A DNA stretch of 64,000 nt from contig CM073321.1 of the NCBI GenBank assembly GCA_037043015.1, positions 26,425,510-26,489,509 of the forward strand, written 5' to 3'. The position numbers were made by a program, and so were the translations under genes. Shown piece by piece: positions 46,510-59,700 of this stretch. Each line of letters begins with the position of its first letter. Positions within the stretch are counted from its first letter, which is position 1. A model generated the notes under the pieces. That model was not told the DNA's origin. It was given only the letters and a program-made list of their open reading frames with translations, and ran no database searches. Source of the DNA: Bryum argenteum. Taxonomy: Eukaryota; Streptophyta; Bryopsida; Bryales; Bryaceae.

Positions 46510-48972
46510 GCACGGAGAGGTGGACGTCCCCCTAGACGAGTTAGACAACGGAAGAATTGAAGTAACGAACAACTGAGATGTGCTTTGGCAGCAGTAGACA
46601 ATGGGTAAACCGTGAAGAAAGCAGCTGAAGAAAATGACATACCTTACTCGTCATTTCGTGATCACTGCTATGGGAAGACAAGGAGTAGAAAGCGTGGAGT
46701 TGACGGTGTTCTGACACGTGAAGAAGAGAAGGAGATTGTTGATTACCTTGTGAAAATGTGCGAATTGGGTTTCAGATTGTCACCTAGTGCCCTGAAAATG
46801 AAAGTTCATGAGATCACAAAGAACATATGGACGCCTTTTTCGAGATAGTATTGCTGGAGGAGGTTGGATGAGATGCTTTAGACACCGTCATCCAGAACTC
46901 ACTGTTAGAGCTGCCCAAAGATTGGAGAGTGCAAGGGCCCGTGCACTATGCCCAGAGAATGTGCAAACGTTGTATGGAAATTAAGAACGGCTCTACAATA
47001 TGTACATTTACCCACCTGAGCACATCTACAACCGCGACATGTCTAGAGCCCGTGCGGGTAATGCATGAACTTTTATTATCCTATGTATTCCACAAAAATG
47101 CATGATCAAAGTAATCCAAGTGATGCGTATACATACCAAATGTGTCTCATCTGTTACCCATCAATTCTCCAAAATTACTGCCTGAAGTGTTTATCTTTCT
47201 AAAATCATCTGGGTCACTTCAAACCTCCAATCTGATTGACAATCTCATTCTCAGAGTTCGATTTCAAAGATATCACATTGAAGAATACAATGCATTGCAA
47301 AGTTGGTTACTTTCGATTATGCAGTTTCCAATTCTGGTTCTATCTGTTATAAGCAAAAGATGGTGGTGAGAGTGAAAAAAATCACTAACCATTTATTGTC
47401 CTCGTTGCAGTCGATGTGATGGTCACGGAAGCTACTATTTAGCATCCTAACCTGCAAGCCAAAGTTATTTAGGTTGTGACTTGAGAACTCATTCAGAGCT
47501 ACGGTATATGTGACTGACTGAGAGCTGTACTAAGGTTGAGCTATTTACTAGGCTTATTTACTGGGCTGTTCTGACGTAGGAAAAAGCGGTGGCGGAATGG
47601 TCACAGCTCGAACTGGTGCAAAGAGAGTGTATTTGATTGTTCCAAATAACAATAGTGGTTGTTGGTACTAGTATGTGTAAATGCAGCCAGGCAGTCATTT
47701 CCATCTTTCTACATCTTCAGAGGACGTCGATTTAGGCAAAATTACATCATACATTCTGAACAGGGGGCAACAATGGCAATGCAACCACAAGCGTGGATGA
47801 CGTCTTATCTTTTTTAGTGCATGGATATATCACTTCATAGCATCAATTAGATGTCGTGGTGTTATTTCTCCACAGCAACTTCATTTGTTAATCCTGGATG
47901 GGCACAACTCACACGTTACATTAGAGGTGGCACGACTAGCTAAGAATGTTGGACTTGATCTCATCAGCCTCCCATCTCACACTTTGCATGCGCTACAACT
48001 ACTAGATGTTGGTGTCTTTAAACCATTCAAGCAGTACTTCAGAGAATACAGGGACTACTGGACTTCACGCAACATAGACCAATCAGCAACAAAAGAAGTT
48101 TTGGCACAGTGGCTCTCACTTGGCCCCGAGACGTTCAAGAACGACTAGGACAGAAAAGGCAGGCAGAGTTACCTGCATAGCACCAACGGGCACCTTCCAG
48201 CGCGTGCGACTTCGCAGCAGACTTCAGTCGTGAACCCGAAGCCGCGACAAAACATTTTTTTGTCGGTCTTGACTCGTTGGAGGAGGCCACCGACAACGAT
48301 GTTGCTACATTCGACACAGAAGCTCTCGTGCCGGAGTCCATCACCCAGTTCTTGCAGTCGCAAAGATTCACTCCAAGAGCAACTTCAGGCCGTGGAGATC
48401 TTGTTGTGGATTTTGCCAAATAAGTGATACTCACGAGATCTAAATATGAGGAGGCTGCAGCGGGAGTCATTGCCGCACGAGAAGATGTTGCGAAAGAAAA
48501 AGAGAGGCAGAAACAACAGTGTGACGAAACAAAGAAGCAAAAGTTGGAGGAGAGGAAGGAGGCAATGGCTCAAAGAGATGCGACTCGGAAAGACGCGCAA
48601 CGTTTGAGGGACTTGAAGGCGGCGGAGAGGGCTGAATCCCAAGCGAGGAGAGCGGCTGAGAGGGAAGAAGCTGCAAGGATAAAAGCAGCCCGTGCTTACG
48701 AGCTGGCGATGGCGATAGCAAAGAAGGCCGCTCGCAGATTGAGCAGAGCAGAGGACGTCAAAATTTCTCGTGCGACCAGGGCGTCGGAGAATGTGGAGTT
48801 ACGTCAGGCCACAGATGAAGGGCTTCTGGCTCGGGGCAGCTCGCGAGGAGAGTCGGTATTCCTTCACCAAAACTTGCAGACTCCATCGTCGCAATTCTTT
48901 GCGTTTGTATCGCTTCCTCATGCTCCTGTTGACTACCCTCCTCTCACTCCACACCCTCTCAGTTTGACGTAA
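46510..48972 (+). mobile_element. Pogo-like (Tc1/mariner superfamily) transposase, decayed
   Basis: Blocks in order: a psq-type HTH (NEQLRCALAAVDNG, then AAEENDIPYSSFRDHCYGK, 46560-46680); a CENP-B-type HTH (VLTREEEKEIVDYLVKM); GGGWMRCFRHRHPELT near 46860; YPPEHIYNRD, whose D is the first catalytic position; then a likely 522-bp intron (47058-47579) after which GKSGGGMVTARTGAKRVY resumes in phase. SFPSFYIFRGRRFR and ATMAMQPQAWMTSYLF follow, then LLILDGHNSHV (second D) and LLDVGVFKPFK (third D). The coiled-coil tail MILTRSKYEEAAAGVIAARE runs 48424-48972. Breaks include a stop near 46980 and an extra T near 47815. CDESG is altered to RDMSR, so it is dead. Confidence 0.85.
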
Positions 48973-50742
48973 GTCCACATTCTACGAGACCCGGTATACA
49001 CATCCTCAACCAATTCGAAGTGCCTGCAGTTACGCGAAGCAATCTCCGCAACACTTCCATGCACCGAGAGGGAGATCCAATGGAGGAAGGCCCTCTAAAG
49101 AGCCGTTTCAACGATCTTGCAGCGCGCATCAATTGCGCGGGAGAGCCAGGCGATGAAGAGCGCGGGGTACGAGGACTGAGCGAGCGGATCAGAGAGGAGG
49201 CGCACACGACTCTCTGCGGGAGACTTGCGCGAGACAGGGCGACACAGAGAGCGCGACTGGAACCCTAAAAGAGTGGCAACCTAGGTAGTAGGTGACATGA
49301 TGATCACCGCCTATGTGGGGTTGAGCGTTGGCCTAGTTGCACTTTACACCCTGGCCTTATACGGTCTGTATGCACCTTCATCTCATAATACACCCCGTCA
49401 CAAATATGAATTGCAGTGGTAGAGTTGTAGTTCTTCTAACATGGCAACACAGTTTTAGGTGACTTGAGGCACAAGATGTATTGCAACACAGTTTTGGATT
49501 TAGAAAAATCTGCAGGACAAATTTGGATCACCAAGTACTTTAGCCTTTGAAAATTTGTATTTATTTATGTAATGGGAATTAAATTTTCAAAATTTTTGCA
49601 TCCTATGAGAAAGCTTCTTTCCTACAAGGGAAAATACACCCCTAAAATAACCAGCCCAAAAAAAGCTCGAAAAGCTTAAGTTGGTGGATTTAGGGCATTT
49701 GACCTTAAGTTTTCATGCTCTCAAGCCATATTGACATCCTTTCCTTGTCTTGTTGCAACTCACTAGAAGAAGCCCTTTCATGTGTATTGTTATGCATTAA
49801 CCGTGGATGTTGGAGCTACGCTACATCGTATCAAGCTCATGGTCTAAAGAATAAAGGCCATCCTATTGCTTCTATCTAGATTTTAAGCTCGATGTATATT
49901 ATTATTGAACAATCATGTCCCAGAGGGGGATTTGTACTACTCAATCAATTTAGTGCTGCTCTAAATTCAAACATTTCTGAAAGAGCACGCCAACAGAAGA
50001 TGTATAGGATCGGACGAGATTTGCGGTGCATTTTTGCAATTGTTTGGACCAAGCTGCTCACTAGAAGATTTTGTTGCTTTAGCCCTTGGTGCTACAGTCT
50101 GATTGGGCGGGCTAATGTGCCATATTTTAGACCCTAGGGGCTAAAGTGCACCATTTTAGCCCTATACCCACTTATAGTTTGGATTTACTAAAATATTTTA
50201 TTTTTTTGGTTCATTTAAGAGGCTCTTTATGTGAGGAGTCAAAGCCAATAAATCTTTAAGCCAATTCACTCACATTTTGAGCCCAATTGGGTCCATGGGC
50301 CACTTGGAGAACACACTAAACAACTAATAAAGTGTGGGCCAATCCTCCATGTGTAAAGCCCTTGGAGCGGACTTGTAAAAGGATGAACAAGGCCCAATTT
50401 GAATTATTAACTACATTCCATGCTTTTGATTGTTCACATTAAATTTATTTTAGTAAAATAATGATTTCGTATTGAAATCAAGCAACGGCCTTTAGGCCAT
50501 GAATTAGCCTTCCGTTCTTGGAACATGGGCCGTGTCAGAACTTGTCTACCACTCATTATTATATAATTTCAAAAATTTGGCCTTTATCTCCAACCATATA
50601 AAGCCCCTTAGGTCAATTTCAAGAATTGGACCAATCACAAGAGATGATTTGGCAATAATTTGGCCTCATCAATCACTTGGTCCGTTGTGTAAAGCGGTCC
50701 TAAGTGCTATTGGAGTGCATCCACATTCTGACAAATACAACA
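48973..50742. other. Intergenic DNA
   Basis: GC-richer up to ~49270, then AT-rich. No supported gene; the open frame at 49020-49268 shows no family features. Confidence 0.5.
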
Positions 50743-50880
50743 GTTTTAGTGGAAAACAATAACATGATGCTTACAGATCTTGTAGAAAACATGATGTTTA
50801 CAAATCTCGTAGAAAATAATAGCATGATGTTTACAAATCTTGTAGAAAACTATAACATGATGTTTTATAATAAGAGTTGT
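50743..50880. repeat. 33-bp tandem repeat, in-frame length variation
   Basis: AACATGATGYTTACARATCT units start at 50761, 50788, 50821 and 50854; steps are 27, 33 and 33 bp, all multiples of three. The plus-strand frame reads LVENNNMMLTD-like units. No larger gene contains it. Confidence 0.75.
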
Positions 50881-50951
50881 TTACAAATTAATGCCTATTC
50901 AACAAAAGAATATCACTCATGAACCTATCAATTATTATAAAATATAGCACT

Positions 50952-52736
50952 CTACTCCAAGGTCAACTCACTTTGCATTCTATTGTCCCCCGTTTCAGAT
51001 GCTAAATACTTATTATTCCCTTGACGTAGATTTTCAATACGCATGAACTTGTATTTAATGCATCGTATAGGCGGAATGCAAGTATCATCAAAGAGAACAA
51101 AAGTATTTATTTTCAACAAATGCATATGCATATGCGTAGGATCAAGCATGTCGGTCTGCACGCCATTTTCATAAAAAGGATAAAGTTCGTAATAGTCTGC
51201 TGAGAAATAGGTTTCTATATAATTGTTTTGGTCGTAACTGAATATTTCTCGGATTTTTGCTTTGTAAGGGGTATCCAGTACATTGTCGTTTTCCACAACA
51301 ATTTCATGACCAACACTATAATAATATCACTTAAAGAAACATCCCTTATGCATGATGTGAGGTGCACCTGCTACATGCTCCAAAGGTCTTCCATTTGGAC
51401 CATCCAATGATTCCGAAAGATTTTGCCATTTTTGCAATAATTTCTTTACAACTTGAACATCATTGGCATTCCAACCTTTTTCTCTAGTCCATTTAAAATT
51501 AAAATGAGCAATATCAATAAGTAAACGCCCTATCATAAACCGTGTCTTTGAAAATTTATATCTATTAGAATCCAATTTGTTTGATAAAATAGGCAACACC
51601 TACATCATGATATGTTGGCATTCCTCTGTAGTATAATTGTGATGATCATTGATAGGGTGATATGGCCATTGCCCTTGTTTAAATTCATATGTACAAACTT
51701 TAGTGACATTGGTGCAAGTTTTATCAATGAGCTCTGGTAGAGCACCTGCTTTCGGATGTTGACGAATATCTTCAAAAAAATTGATAATAAAGTTTTTCAA
51801 TAAGTTGAGATTTAATGCATGCATAACATCGTGAACTAAATCTCTTGATAAGTCAAATCCATTCATATAATACAATCTCCATAATTTTGAATCTCAAAAC
51901 ACGCTTGATTGCATACTATGTTCATCTTTGGCTTTTTTTTGTCGTTCTTCAATCTTATATCTGTATCTATACTATGGTGTAAATTCTTAGGCGATCTTCT
52001 TTCTAGAGGGTGCACACGTTGCTTGTTATTTTGACCATATACATATTGGCCATCAATCATTTGGTATCCTTGACAAGCTGCTCTTAGAAGATTTTAAATT
52101 TGAAATCTTACATTGGGCTGGATGATCTTCAGTCATAAACATAAAGATTGCCCTTAAATTAACCGTTTCAGATTGAGATAAAAGGTTGCTGATAGTACAA
52201 GTCGGATAGTTGTATCTACATTGCATTCCTGAAACAAACGAAAGTTCTAGTTCTTCCACAAAAGGGGTTATAAAGCCAAAAAGATTATCCTTTATGCGTT
52301 TCACAATGTACGGTGGATTGCCACCCAAAAGAATGATAATACAGACAATAATGATAAACTTGAGGATGTGCTTGCACTGAGTACATTAATTTCCATAACC
52401 CAAGATCCACATTGTTTCTTCGGGAAGACTTGGAACCCATCCTAGTGGCCAGCTGAATTGGTTTGAAATAGATAATTGCACTTCAAAGTTGGTTAGCAAT
52501 GCTAAGATAATCAAATGATATTGTTGAAGTTCATCAGGTTTGCAAATTTGTTGAGCAATTTCAACATCACTTTCTATATTTAACATATATTCGGAAATCA
52601 CCTGTCGTTCAACGTTTTGTTTGTGATGTCGTCGTTGAGTTTTAGAAGTAAAAGGTTTAAATCTGTCTTCTTCATTGCTCAATTTACGACATTTATACTT
52701 CACTTGTTTATTGCAACGTGTTAGAATTCGAGCCAT
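50952..52736 (-). mobile_element. Divergent CACTA/TNP2-like transposase, decayed
   Basis: Minus-strand frames in order: KPFTSKTQRRHHKQNVERQ near the start; then GGNPPYIVKRIKDNLFGF and MFMTEDHPAQCKISNLKSS; then DGQYVYGQNNKQRVHPLERR; then GFDLSRDLVHDVMHALNLNL. A helical tail includes TREKGWNANDVQVVKKLL. The DHPAQ...K, VYG...HPLERR and DVMH segments match a CACTA-like transposase clade with a TNP2-type fold, unlike the DUF4216 type at 29.5-32 kb. At least four stops interrupt it. Ends not identified. Confidence 0.55.
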
Positions 52737-54540
52737 CTTATATGAAAATGATTCTTGTACAAAAAGTGTGGGTCTGCAAATAACTAGTGGAAAGAAATAA
52801 TGAAAATGTTAAAATTTATAGAAAAACAAGAGAATTTAAACAAACAATAACATCATATGAAATTGATATATATTAAATGTATTTACATTACAAAGTTTGT
52901 ATTTATAGATTCAAAAAAAGTAATATTAGAGTAAAATTAAAAATATTTCTATAAGTTATAGCTTAGTCTATAAATGACAATCTACTTCAAAGTTTGCGGA
53001 ATTCAAACTTAGAGAGAGTGGAAACTCATTCACTTTAGAAAGAACATGTAAAATAAGAGAATGTCAAACATTAAAAATCAAATTCATGTTATTTTAACAT
53101 GGTTCATACAAAAAATTATATAAACCTTTTATTAAAAATGAAAGCAGTTAGAAGAGTTTCTTTTTTCAAAATAAATATTTAAGTTTTCCCTTCAACGTCC
53201 TAATCTGACACTTGTTTCAAAAATTTTTAAAAACATTAATGAAAATATGAATGAAGTTGATGTATAAGAAAAAGTTGCAAATGTAAATGTTAAGATAACA
53301 TTGTATGGTTGTATTCATTATATTTATTATTAATAATTTTAATTTTAATTCTACAAGGTTTTCTCTTTAAATTCAACTAAAAATTGGCAATCAATACAAA
53401 AACACTAAAAAATAAGGAAAGTTAATTGGAACATCAAGCATTACAAAATGGTATTGCTTCCATATTTTCAGCGTACTTTTTAAAGAAAATCACGTCTAAC
53501 CCTTAACCCCTAAATGGTTTGACTCATTTGTATTAATGATAGAAAATTCTCATAGAACATGTTATAAATGAAAACGAATGGAAGTTTTCAGATCTCAACT
53601 ATACAATCTTGTAGTAGACATATTGCACATTATGTGGGTCAATGTTTTAATCATCAACTTTGAGGTTTGTGAGATCATAATGATTTAATAATTTAAAAAC
53701 ATCACCAAAATCTCAACAGTTTCACTTTGAAGTCAAAATGACACTAATAGACTTATTGCGATAAAACAATCATCTACTACAAAGATATTTACCTTAATTT
53801 GAATAACACCTTTGTCCGAAAAAGTTTTTCAAAAAAATTATCTTGGCTCAAATAATAGCCTTGTAAAGTTGTAATGGTGGAAATTAACTCGAAATTTACA
53901 AATGAAAAAGTCTATAAATAGAGTCCGAGCAATGAAATACATGCCATGTCATCCCCACTCTTCGAAGGAGTTTAAGGTTTCTACCACTATAACTAGAGTC
54001 ATATTTAAGTTCAACCCAACAAACAAAGTTTGAATCCAACAATGGATGATGGAGACTAGCTTCTCAAAAAACCTATGTATTTTTTCAAAAAGGTTCAATA
54101 TAGAAATATTATTGCAAATCCAATACCTAAACTATTCAATTAGAAATCTTCCAACTAAAAAGTTGTTAGATATCATCTTTAGTTTATACTTCTGCATGAA
54201 AAACTAAATTGGATTACACATAAAACACATAATTAAGAAATTTTCCACTTGGGGGTAGAATCATGCACTTGCAAATAGATGGTTTAAATACTCCCATTTA
54301 GAGAAATTAGGTGGACCATATCATCCTTGAATGTGGTATCCTATTTTAACACCAAAAAATTTAGAAGATGAATGTTTCAAGTGGTTGTTGCACAACAATG
54401 TGGTCGGCACAGCCAACGGTGGCGGTAGTCGATTGTTTCGCTAAATGTCCGAGAACGTCATCAATGGTGGCATCGACCGATACTCCTTGTGGTAGGCCAA
54501 TGTTTGACTGATGAAGGCTGACAGGAAAGGGTCAATAGGG
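52737..54540. other. AT-rich intergenic DNA
   Basis: About 1.8 kb of very AT-rich sequence without long frames. A TATAAATAGAG motif near 53913 looks like a TATA box but has no gene after it. Confidence 0.55.
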
Positions 54541-54577
54541 CTTACATACCCCTGCTTGCGCTGGTAGTTTTTCAACT

Positions 54578-55167
54578 CTAGCCACAAGTTTTGGTCCACC
54601 AGCATTCCCAGTTGATTTTAGCGCCGGCCTCTCTCAACAATAGGAGCTCCATTGTCTGCGCCGACACATTGTTGCAATTGATGCGGAAGAAAATCTGACT
54701 AAGTATTCCACGGAGCCTTACGTACCAAGGCTCCGGAAGTATGGCGCCTAGCTGCCGCACATCGTATCTCTTGTTTGGCTTGAAGTGAACGTTTGCGAGC
54801 CTTGTTTGCAGATCAGGTTTTGGATACCCACAGTCCTCCGTCCATCTTGTAAGTCCTGTTCCATCAAACATTCACACCCATACTGCTGGAACAGGTAATA
54901 GGGCGAGAACTGCACCTCCACGCCGTCTACGATGCATGTTGGGAATGCGTTGGCGTCGGCGTGCATCCCCATGTTGTCTATAGACTGACGGCAACGACCG
55001 ATGTCTAGCTGCCAGTGATGCATGTCGTCTCGGTAGCAGTTAATGCCTGTCTCTGCTGCCCATACGTTGTCAATTTGCAAAATTCAATCCGTCAAGTTTT
55101 TGGATATGTGAAACGGAGCCAATTGTGGAGGTCGCTGTGTGTCTCTCTGTCGCTGAGCCATTGTCAT
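54578..55167 (-). pseudogene. Unrecognised small gene, frame-disrupted
   Basis: From ATG 55167 the frame reads MTMAQRQRDTQRPPQLAPF, meets a TGA, then goes on in the same frame with DDMHHWQLDIGRCRQSIDN and VEVQFSPYYLFQQYGC. A second frame takes over with TRWTEDCGYPKPDLQTRL and LGAILPEPWYVRLRGIL. The codon pattern looks coding. I recognise no domain. It lies downstream of, and on the same strand as, the Ptta-like gene, with the ACGT-rich spacer between them, so it may be a second gene of one element. Confidence 0.4.
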
Positions 55168-55379
55168 CGTAGGTAAACAAGAAACACGGAGTGGCAACGG
55201 TGTGAGGAGTGAGAGCAGCACTGACTGAGCACGAAGGCGAAGTGAGAGCGTAAGTGAGGGGCGAGAGCAGCGAGAGCGAGCAAAAGTTGGCTTGGCGCAA
55301 AAAGTGAGGCATTGACTGCCAGTGCTCCCTCTTAAGTAGCCTTTGGTGCTTGAAACGATGGATGTCATTGGCAACAGGT

Positions 55380-56420
55380 AGTTTTCACTAGAGGAAAACA
55401 GAGTCCGGAGGGACGCAGTTTAACATGCGTTTTAACGCATTTTAACGCGGTTTAACAAGGGAAATTTTGTTGACGCAAAAATGCGCCCTACGTCACGAAC
55501 GTCTTTTGGGCTTGACGTTGCACGTCGAAACGTGTTAAACCGTTTAACATAAGATGACGTACTACGTCAAAACGCGTCATCTTAGAGTCAGGGTCAGTAA
55601 CTTCCGAAGTAACTTAGTTTCCAGGGTGGCTATGACATGGACATTTCTCATGTTTAATTTCCACGTAGGATATGACGTGCCAACGTCTCCGTCGTTTTGG
55701 ATGGATGAAGAATTTGCTGATGTGGCAGATTCTTAATGGCTGAGATTTAGACACGTGGCGTGAACCTAGATTTTGCGTATGATTTTGCACTAGAAATTGG
55801 GTATACACTTATATTGTGTTAACGTTGACGCAGAGTGACGTGCTTCTGGAATGCGTCACTGACGTTAAATTTGATGTTGTTGAATATTGTTAAACACAAA
55901 TGTCGTTTGTTTTAACGTGTTTCGGATGTTTCTTTAGACGTAGGGTGACATTCGCGTTATCAAGTTATGTGTCAAAAGAAACAGGGCCTCATGTCAAAGT
56001 TGACTCACGTAAACACGAATGTCACGTGTTTTGGCGTGTTTCGAGTAAAGAGACCAGACGTAGAATGACGTTTGCCACGTCATCCATTCGATGCAATTCG
56101 ACGGCAGACGTGTGTGAAGAGAAACAGAACATGTTGTTCATGTTGACGCGTAGCAAGCGTCCATTATGACGCAGAGAGACACTTGTAAAAATGAGTGTCA
56201 ACGTTAATAGGGACGTTACATGACACAAAATGACGGTAATGAAAACGTCAAAAGTGACGTTACATGACACATTTGATAACGCAAATGTAACGTAAAAAAT
56301 GACACACGTTGATTGAAACATACAAGCGATGGAGCGGAACATGAACGCCAATTCACATGGAAAATTAACCTGTTGCATTGCGTATACTGGTGATACAAAG
56401 TCGGTAGTAATCAGTAGCAT
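55380..56420. repeat. ACGT-core-dense spacer
   Basis: I count about 29 ACGT tetramers in ~1 kb, several-fold more than expected, mostly as TGACGT, AACGT or CACGT, plus many TTTAACG. Diverged blocks of ~75 bp repeat at 55889 and 56012. The same motifs fill the introns at 57497-57785 and 58532-58869. Open frames here are by-products. Confidence 0.75.
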
Positions 56421-56702
56421 AAAACATACAGGCTACGTGTATGTGCTCTGAAATAAGGTACTCTTATGTACTAAAATGCCAGATATGTACTACTTGTACC
56501 TGGGCTTCAAGATCTCAACAAGGCTGTTGGCAAATTCAGCGTGGAGTGACTTACTCATTTCCTCATGTTGGATTCTTTTTTAACTGCACAATACACATTA
56601 GACGTGTACCCGGTGCTTATAAAAATGCATGTCATGCAATGAAACGATGATGGAGATTTAGTCTGATGGTGGAGATATAGCTTACGTACCTTTTTAAAAC
56701 AC

Positions 56703-59700
56703 TTAACAGGAACTGTCGCTTTCGATGCTGACCCCTTCTCCAAACCCCCAGCTTCGTCCTGTATACACAATTGACTTATCATCGTGAGGGTAGACAAAAG
56801 CATGAGCCTGCTTCACAGCCTCCAAATGGGATCTACTTTTCGCCTCATTAAAGGTTGCAGTCTTGCGAGACCGTGCACGATAAGGCCGGACCTGTGTTTA
56901 GGAATACATGGAAAATTTGGAAATGTAAATTAATAGTAAAGTTACGTGTGTAACTTACCGCTAATTCTTCATGCAAATTGATGGACCTGCAAACTAACCT
57001 CTAAGGGCTCGCTAAAGGCGCAACGTTTTTTGGTGATGGCCGCATCCTCCTTCGACTTCGCACGCTTGGATTGAGCCTTCAATGGAGATTTAGCTTTGTA
57101 GACCTTCACAGGGGACTTCGCCTTCTTCGACCCCACTCGGGTTGTTGTGCGCCCTTCAGTCTCCATAGGCAATTTCTCTTCCGTCGAGGTTAGCGCTCCT
57201 GCCGGGTCGACTTCAACACGCCTCAGGTCGCTCGCGGGCCACCGAAGGATGTAACCGACAGCCTGCTTCATTGTGAGAACGTCGTCATCTTCGAATGGGC
57301 ATTGGAGGTCATGATCTTCTTTTAGGCATGTCTTCACCTGCACAGAGAACTCGTCCTCTTCAATGGTCTTGCAGTGGATAGTCTCTCCAGGCATTCCGTG
57401 CAGCACTCCATCACCAACAACTTCAGAAGTCAGGTCGTCGTGAGGGCCGCTGAGTAAGTGGACTGTCACTCCCTTAGCAAATCCACCCTAGGATGCCTAC
57501 AATATCTAAAAAAAAACACATTCACGTCAACAGTTACGTTTAATTACGTCACTTCAACCGTCAACTGAAACGTGTAAAATGTCATTCTAAACGGGGTTTA
57601 ATCCTCCCAGTATTACGTCACGTTTTACGTCATTTTGTGTCACCTTAGACGCAGTAGGACGTCAATAAAAACGCAATTTTATGTCACTTTAGATGCAATC
57701 TTATGTCACGCTAAACGCAATTATATGTCTGAAAAAACATACATTGAAACATTGTATGGCACAGAAACAACAACCACCAACTTACCTGATTAATCGAGTC
57801 ATTCGGAATGGACAGCGTTGCAATCGTTTTGACTGCCTCCTGCTCGTCGCTAGGAGGTGACCCTGTGTCCCTCTCGGTGTTGGCATCCTTCGTGTGGGCA
57901 TCCGCATGCGCTTCAGTATCTTGATGGACACCTTTCGGGGCACCATCATCTGGTGTCTGGATGGCAGCATCCGCATGAGGCGTCACAAGATTGATGGGCG
58001 AGGCTGCAGCAGCCTCCTCATCTGGGTCTATTTCGGTATCAGGGGCCTCTTGCAGCGGCGTGGGAGCGTCCGGATCCTCTAGAGCAGGCAGAGATGCCTC
58101 CCTCTTGTCTTTCGCGTCGGTGACATCATACGGGGACTCCTCCGGCTTGGTTTCATCATTGTCAACGTCTGGGGTGAGCACAACTTCGTGTGCTGCCCTA
58201 GTGCTGCCTCGCTTGGGCTAGAATTGCCGTTTGGATTTCTTAGATGACTTAAGCAAGGGCGCAGAGGGCACGACAACAGGTTTGGGTGCCAATGCTGCGA
58301 TGGTGGCATGTAAATCACCTAGCATTTCCTCCACCTTCTTCAACCGCGACTCTTGGGCTACTAACATGGCCTCAAGCTTCTCCATCCGGCCATCATGGCT
58401 ACTTTGTGACCGCTGCTCCTTGGCTAGGGCGCGCTCTTCAAAATCCCTTCGCCTCATTGCCTTCACCTCGATATCCAATTCCGCTTGTGTTGGCTTTCGT
58501 TCCAATTTTATACTCTGCATAGGAGTCCCACCTAGTCAGATCGTTGCCAAGAAAAACCCGAACATGTTCATCTATCCCAGTGCGTCACTTGTAACATGGA
58601 GTCGTTCACCTATGTTTATTGTGACAGAAGCATGTTAACTTAATTGTTTAGAAAAGTTGTTTTATGTCACTTTTGACGCAGTCACGATACACAAAAGAAA
58701 AGGGAAAGTCAAGAGAAACGCCATTTTACGTCAAAAGAAATGCACAGATACGTCCTTGACATGCACGAATCACGAATATCACTATGTAGCGTCAAAAGTA
58801 AACACAATGCCGTCATTAGAAACATGACATAACGTAAATGTTGAAAACACAAAGTGACCGAATACTTACCAGCGTTGACATTGCAGCTAGAGATAGGTTC
58901 CATGTGGTACCGGTCTTCGAAGGCCTCCCAAGCGAAATGCTGGACATGATCTGCGGTTTTTCTTGTACTTCTGGGTCGTCCCTCATTTCCACCAACTTGT
59001 CCCAATGGCATTTGCTTATGTCGGCTGGCTTTGAAGCTCCTTCCTTAATGAGCTTGTTGATTCTGTGTTTCACCCGAGTCACTGCCCTAGACATCTTTGA
59101 GTCGAACCACTTCTGACTCAGTTCATTGGTTTCGCCATAGAACTCGAACTTTGCTTGCACTCGTTCAATAAGAGCCCTCTTTGCCGCGCGTTTTTGACCA
59201 ATCCAACCGGGCTTCACTGTCGGATCCAGCGCGCGGGCAAACTTCTGTAGGTCACGCGTCACCATTGCCTCATAGGATCCAACAGCCACACCGTGCGCAT
59301 TCAACCTGATTCGCAGCCGGTCCTTTGGTTCTTCATCATCCTCCTCGTCTTGGGATTGGATGTCGTCGTCCTCCTCCATTTCTTCGTCCTCGGGCTCCTC
59401 ATCTTCCATTTCTTCTTCATCGTCAGGCTCCTCTGATGACATCCGCATGCGGCTCTAGGAACCAGATTCGGTGCTGCGCATGGCGGTCCTTCTTGTCCCA
59501 AGTGGCCCATGAGATCCGGATGACTGCCAAAGTGAGGAGGAGTTCCGTCATGGTGGGGTTAAATCCTCGCTGAAGTCTTGCTGCGGCCTCGAGGGGGGTG
59601 GAATCAGCTTCAACACCCCTGCTAGCCTCCTTTGCAACGTCTGTGCAGGTGCCCAAGCACTGGACGAGGTGGTGGGCAGCGATTTTTGAGGGCTTCCTCT

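Noticed and set aside
17942-58220. TAG reassigned as a sense codon
   Set aside because: TAG appears to be the normal end of the hAT frame and of the SET remnant, and frame shifts beside the TAGs point to decay.
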